Notes under the pieces: generated by a model
Database searches by the model: none
Told to the model about the DNA's origin: nothing
What the model saw: the letters and a program-made list of their open reading frames with translations, nothing else
Made by a program: the position numbers and the translations under genes
In this document: piece by piece, positions 45,153-45,280 of the stretch
Numbering within the stretch: the stretch's first letter is position 1
How the letters are laid out: each line of letters starts with the position of its first letter
Assembly: GCA_036510875.1 (NCBI GenBank)
Contig: DATCDE010000036.1
Coordinates: forward strand, 1 to 45,280
DNA length: 45,280 nucleotides
Reading direction: 5' to 3'
Source of the DNA: Actinomycetes bacterium
GTDB taxonomy: Bacteria > Actinomycetota > Actinomycetes > Prado026

Positions 45153-45280
45153 GTGCGTCCTGAAAGTTGGATCAGGCCTGCGGGTGTGAGTCCCGCCTGG
45201 GTAGGTACCGGAGCGCCCAGTAGCAGACCCCGGTTCGTTGGAGAGATCTGGCGGGCTGAGCGGGGTGTCGAGAGCCTCTT
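45153..45280 (+). mobile_element. Putative group II intron, 5' end (cut by window edge)
   Basis: The segment begins with GTGCG, the group II intron 5' boundary consensus. It continues with domain I-like sequence: a hairpin GCGGG-TGTGAGT-CCCGC (45180-45196), the type of GTGNNAGTC loop found in bacterial group II introns, then GTAGGTACCGGAGC and a structured GC-rich tract. One + strand frame is open through it, but its translation (starting VVRPESWIRPAG) matches no family I know. The reverse transcriptase gene and domain V would lie beyond the window. Confidence 0.5.

Overview
The window is a gene-dense, very GC-rich chromosomal segment of an actinobacterium (Actinomycetota). The evidence is frequent GTG starts, 4-base ATGA/GTGA overlaps between genes, leaderless promoters (TANNNT six to eight bases before a start codon), terminators that are long GC hairpins without a T tract, an ANTAR response regulator of the PdtaR type, and the conserved order alaS-ruvX-mltG-aroE / aroC-aroK-aroB-aroQ-pepP-efp-nusB. 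I cannot name the genus. The promoters of the pilus cluster look like targets of a FliA/WhiG-type sigma factor, which would suit a motile or zoospore-forming lineage.

Layout. 1-9754 is housekeeping: the 3' part of aspS, a convergent MMPL transporter, rarA, alaS, ruvX, mltG and aroE. 9755-28582 is a complete type IV pilus (T4P) locus inserted between aroE and aroC. It holds a switch module (roadblock protein, DUF4388 protein, small GTPase), an O-antigen-ligase-like membrane protein, pilB, pilT, pilC, three separate pilin genes (the first two a tandem duplication that includes the leaders), three minor-pilin-like genes including two large ones, the prepilin peptidase pilD, and the inner-membrane platform pilM-pilN-pilO plus a PilP-position protein. 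No secretin gene is seen, as expected for a monoderm. 28618-33933 resumes the shikimate operon and continues to efp and nusB. 33944-37448 has a GPH-type symporter, a sphingosine-1-phosphate-lyase-like PLP enzyme, a tRNA-Leu(CAA) gene overlapping it antisense, and the ANTAR regulator. 37528-43122 is a branched-chain amino acid (or related amide) ABC transporter, with livK on the + strand convergent to livHMGF on the - strand. 43170-45280 holds a DUF554 membrane protein, a GNAT acetyltransferase, a hotdog thioesterase and what looks like the 5' end of a group II intron cut by the window edge.

Main discoveries. (1) Seven sites with the form YTCAA(G/C)-N14-(G/C)(G/A)NCGA lie just upstream of the switch module, pilT, each of the three pilins, the minor pilin operon and the pilM operon, all with exactly 14 bases between the two boxes. 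This looks like one FliA/WhiG-class regulon covering the whole T4P locus. (2) The long leader of the second pilin gene carries the landmarks of a class I cyclic-di-GMP (GEMM) riboswitch; the duplicated first leader has lost the key GCAAAGCC core. (3) A roadblock-DUF4388-GTPase module, analogous to MglB/MglA, starts the pilus locus, and its GTPase has an altered G4 motif. (4) The LivH permease carries an N-terminal signal peptide and an extracytoplasmic carboxypeptidase-regulatory-like domain. (5) The tRNA-Leu(CAA) has a 5-nt variable loop instead of the long arm normal for tRNA-Leu.

Working model (inference): a motility sigma factor switches on the whole pilus locus, cyclic-di-GMP tunes production of one major pilin, and the small GTPase module controls where or when the PilB/PilT motors act.
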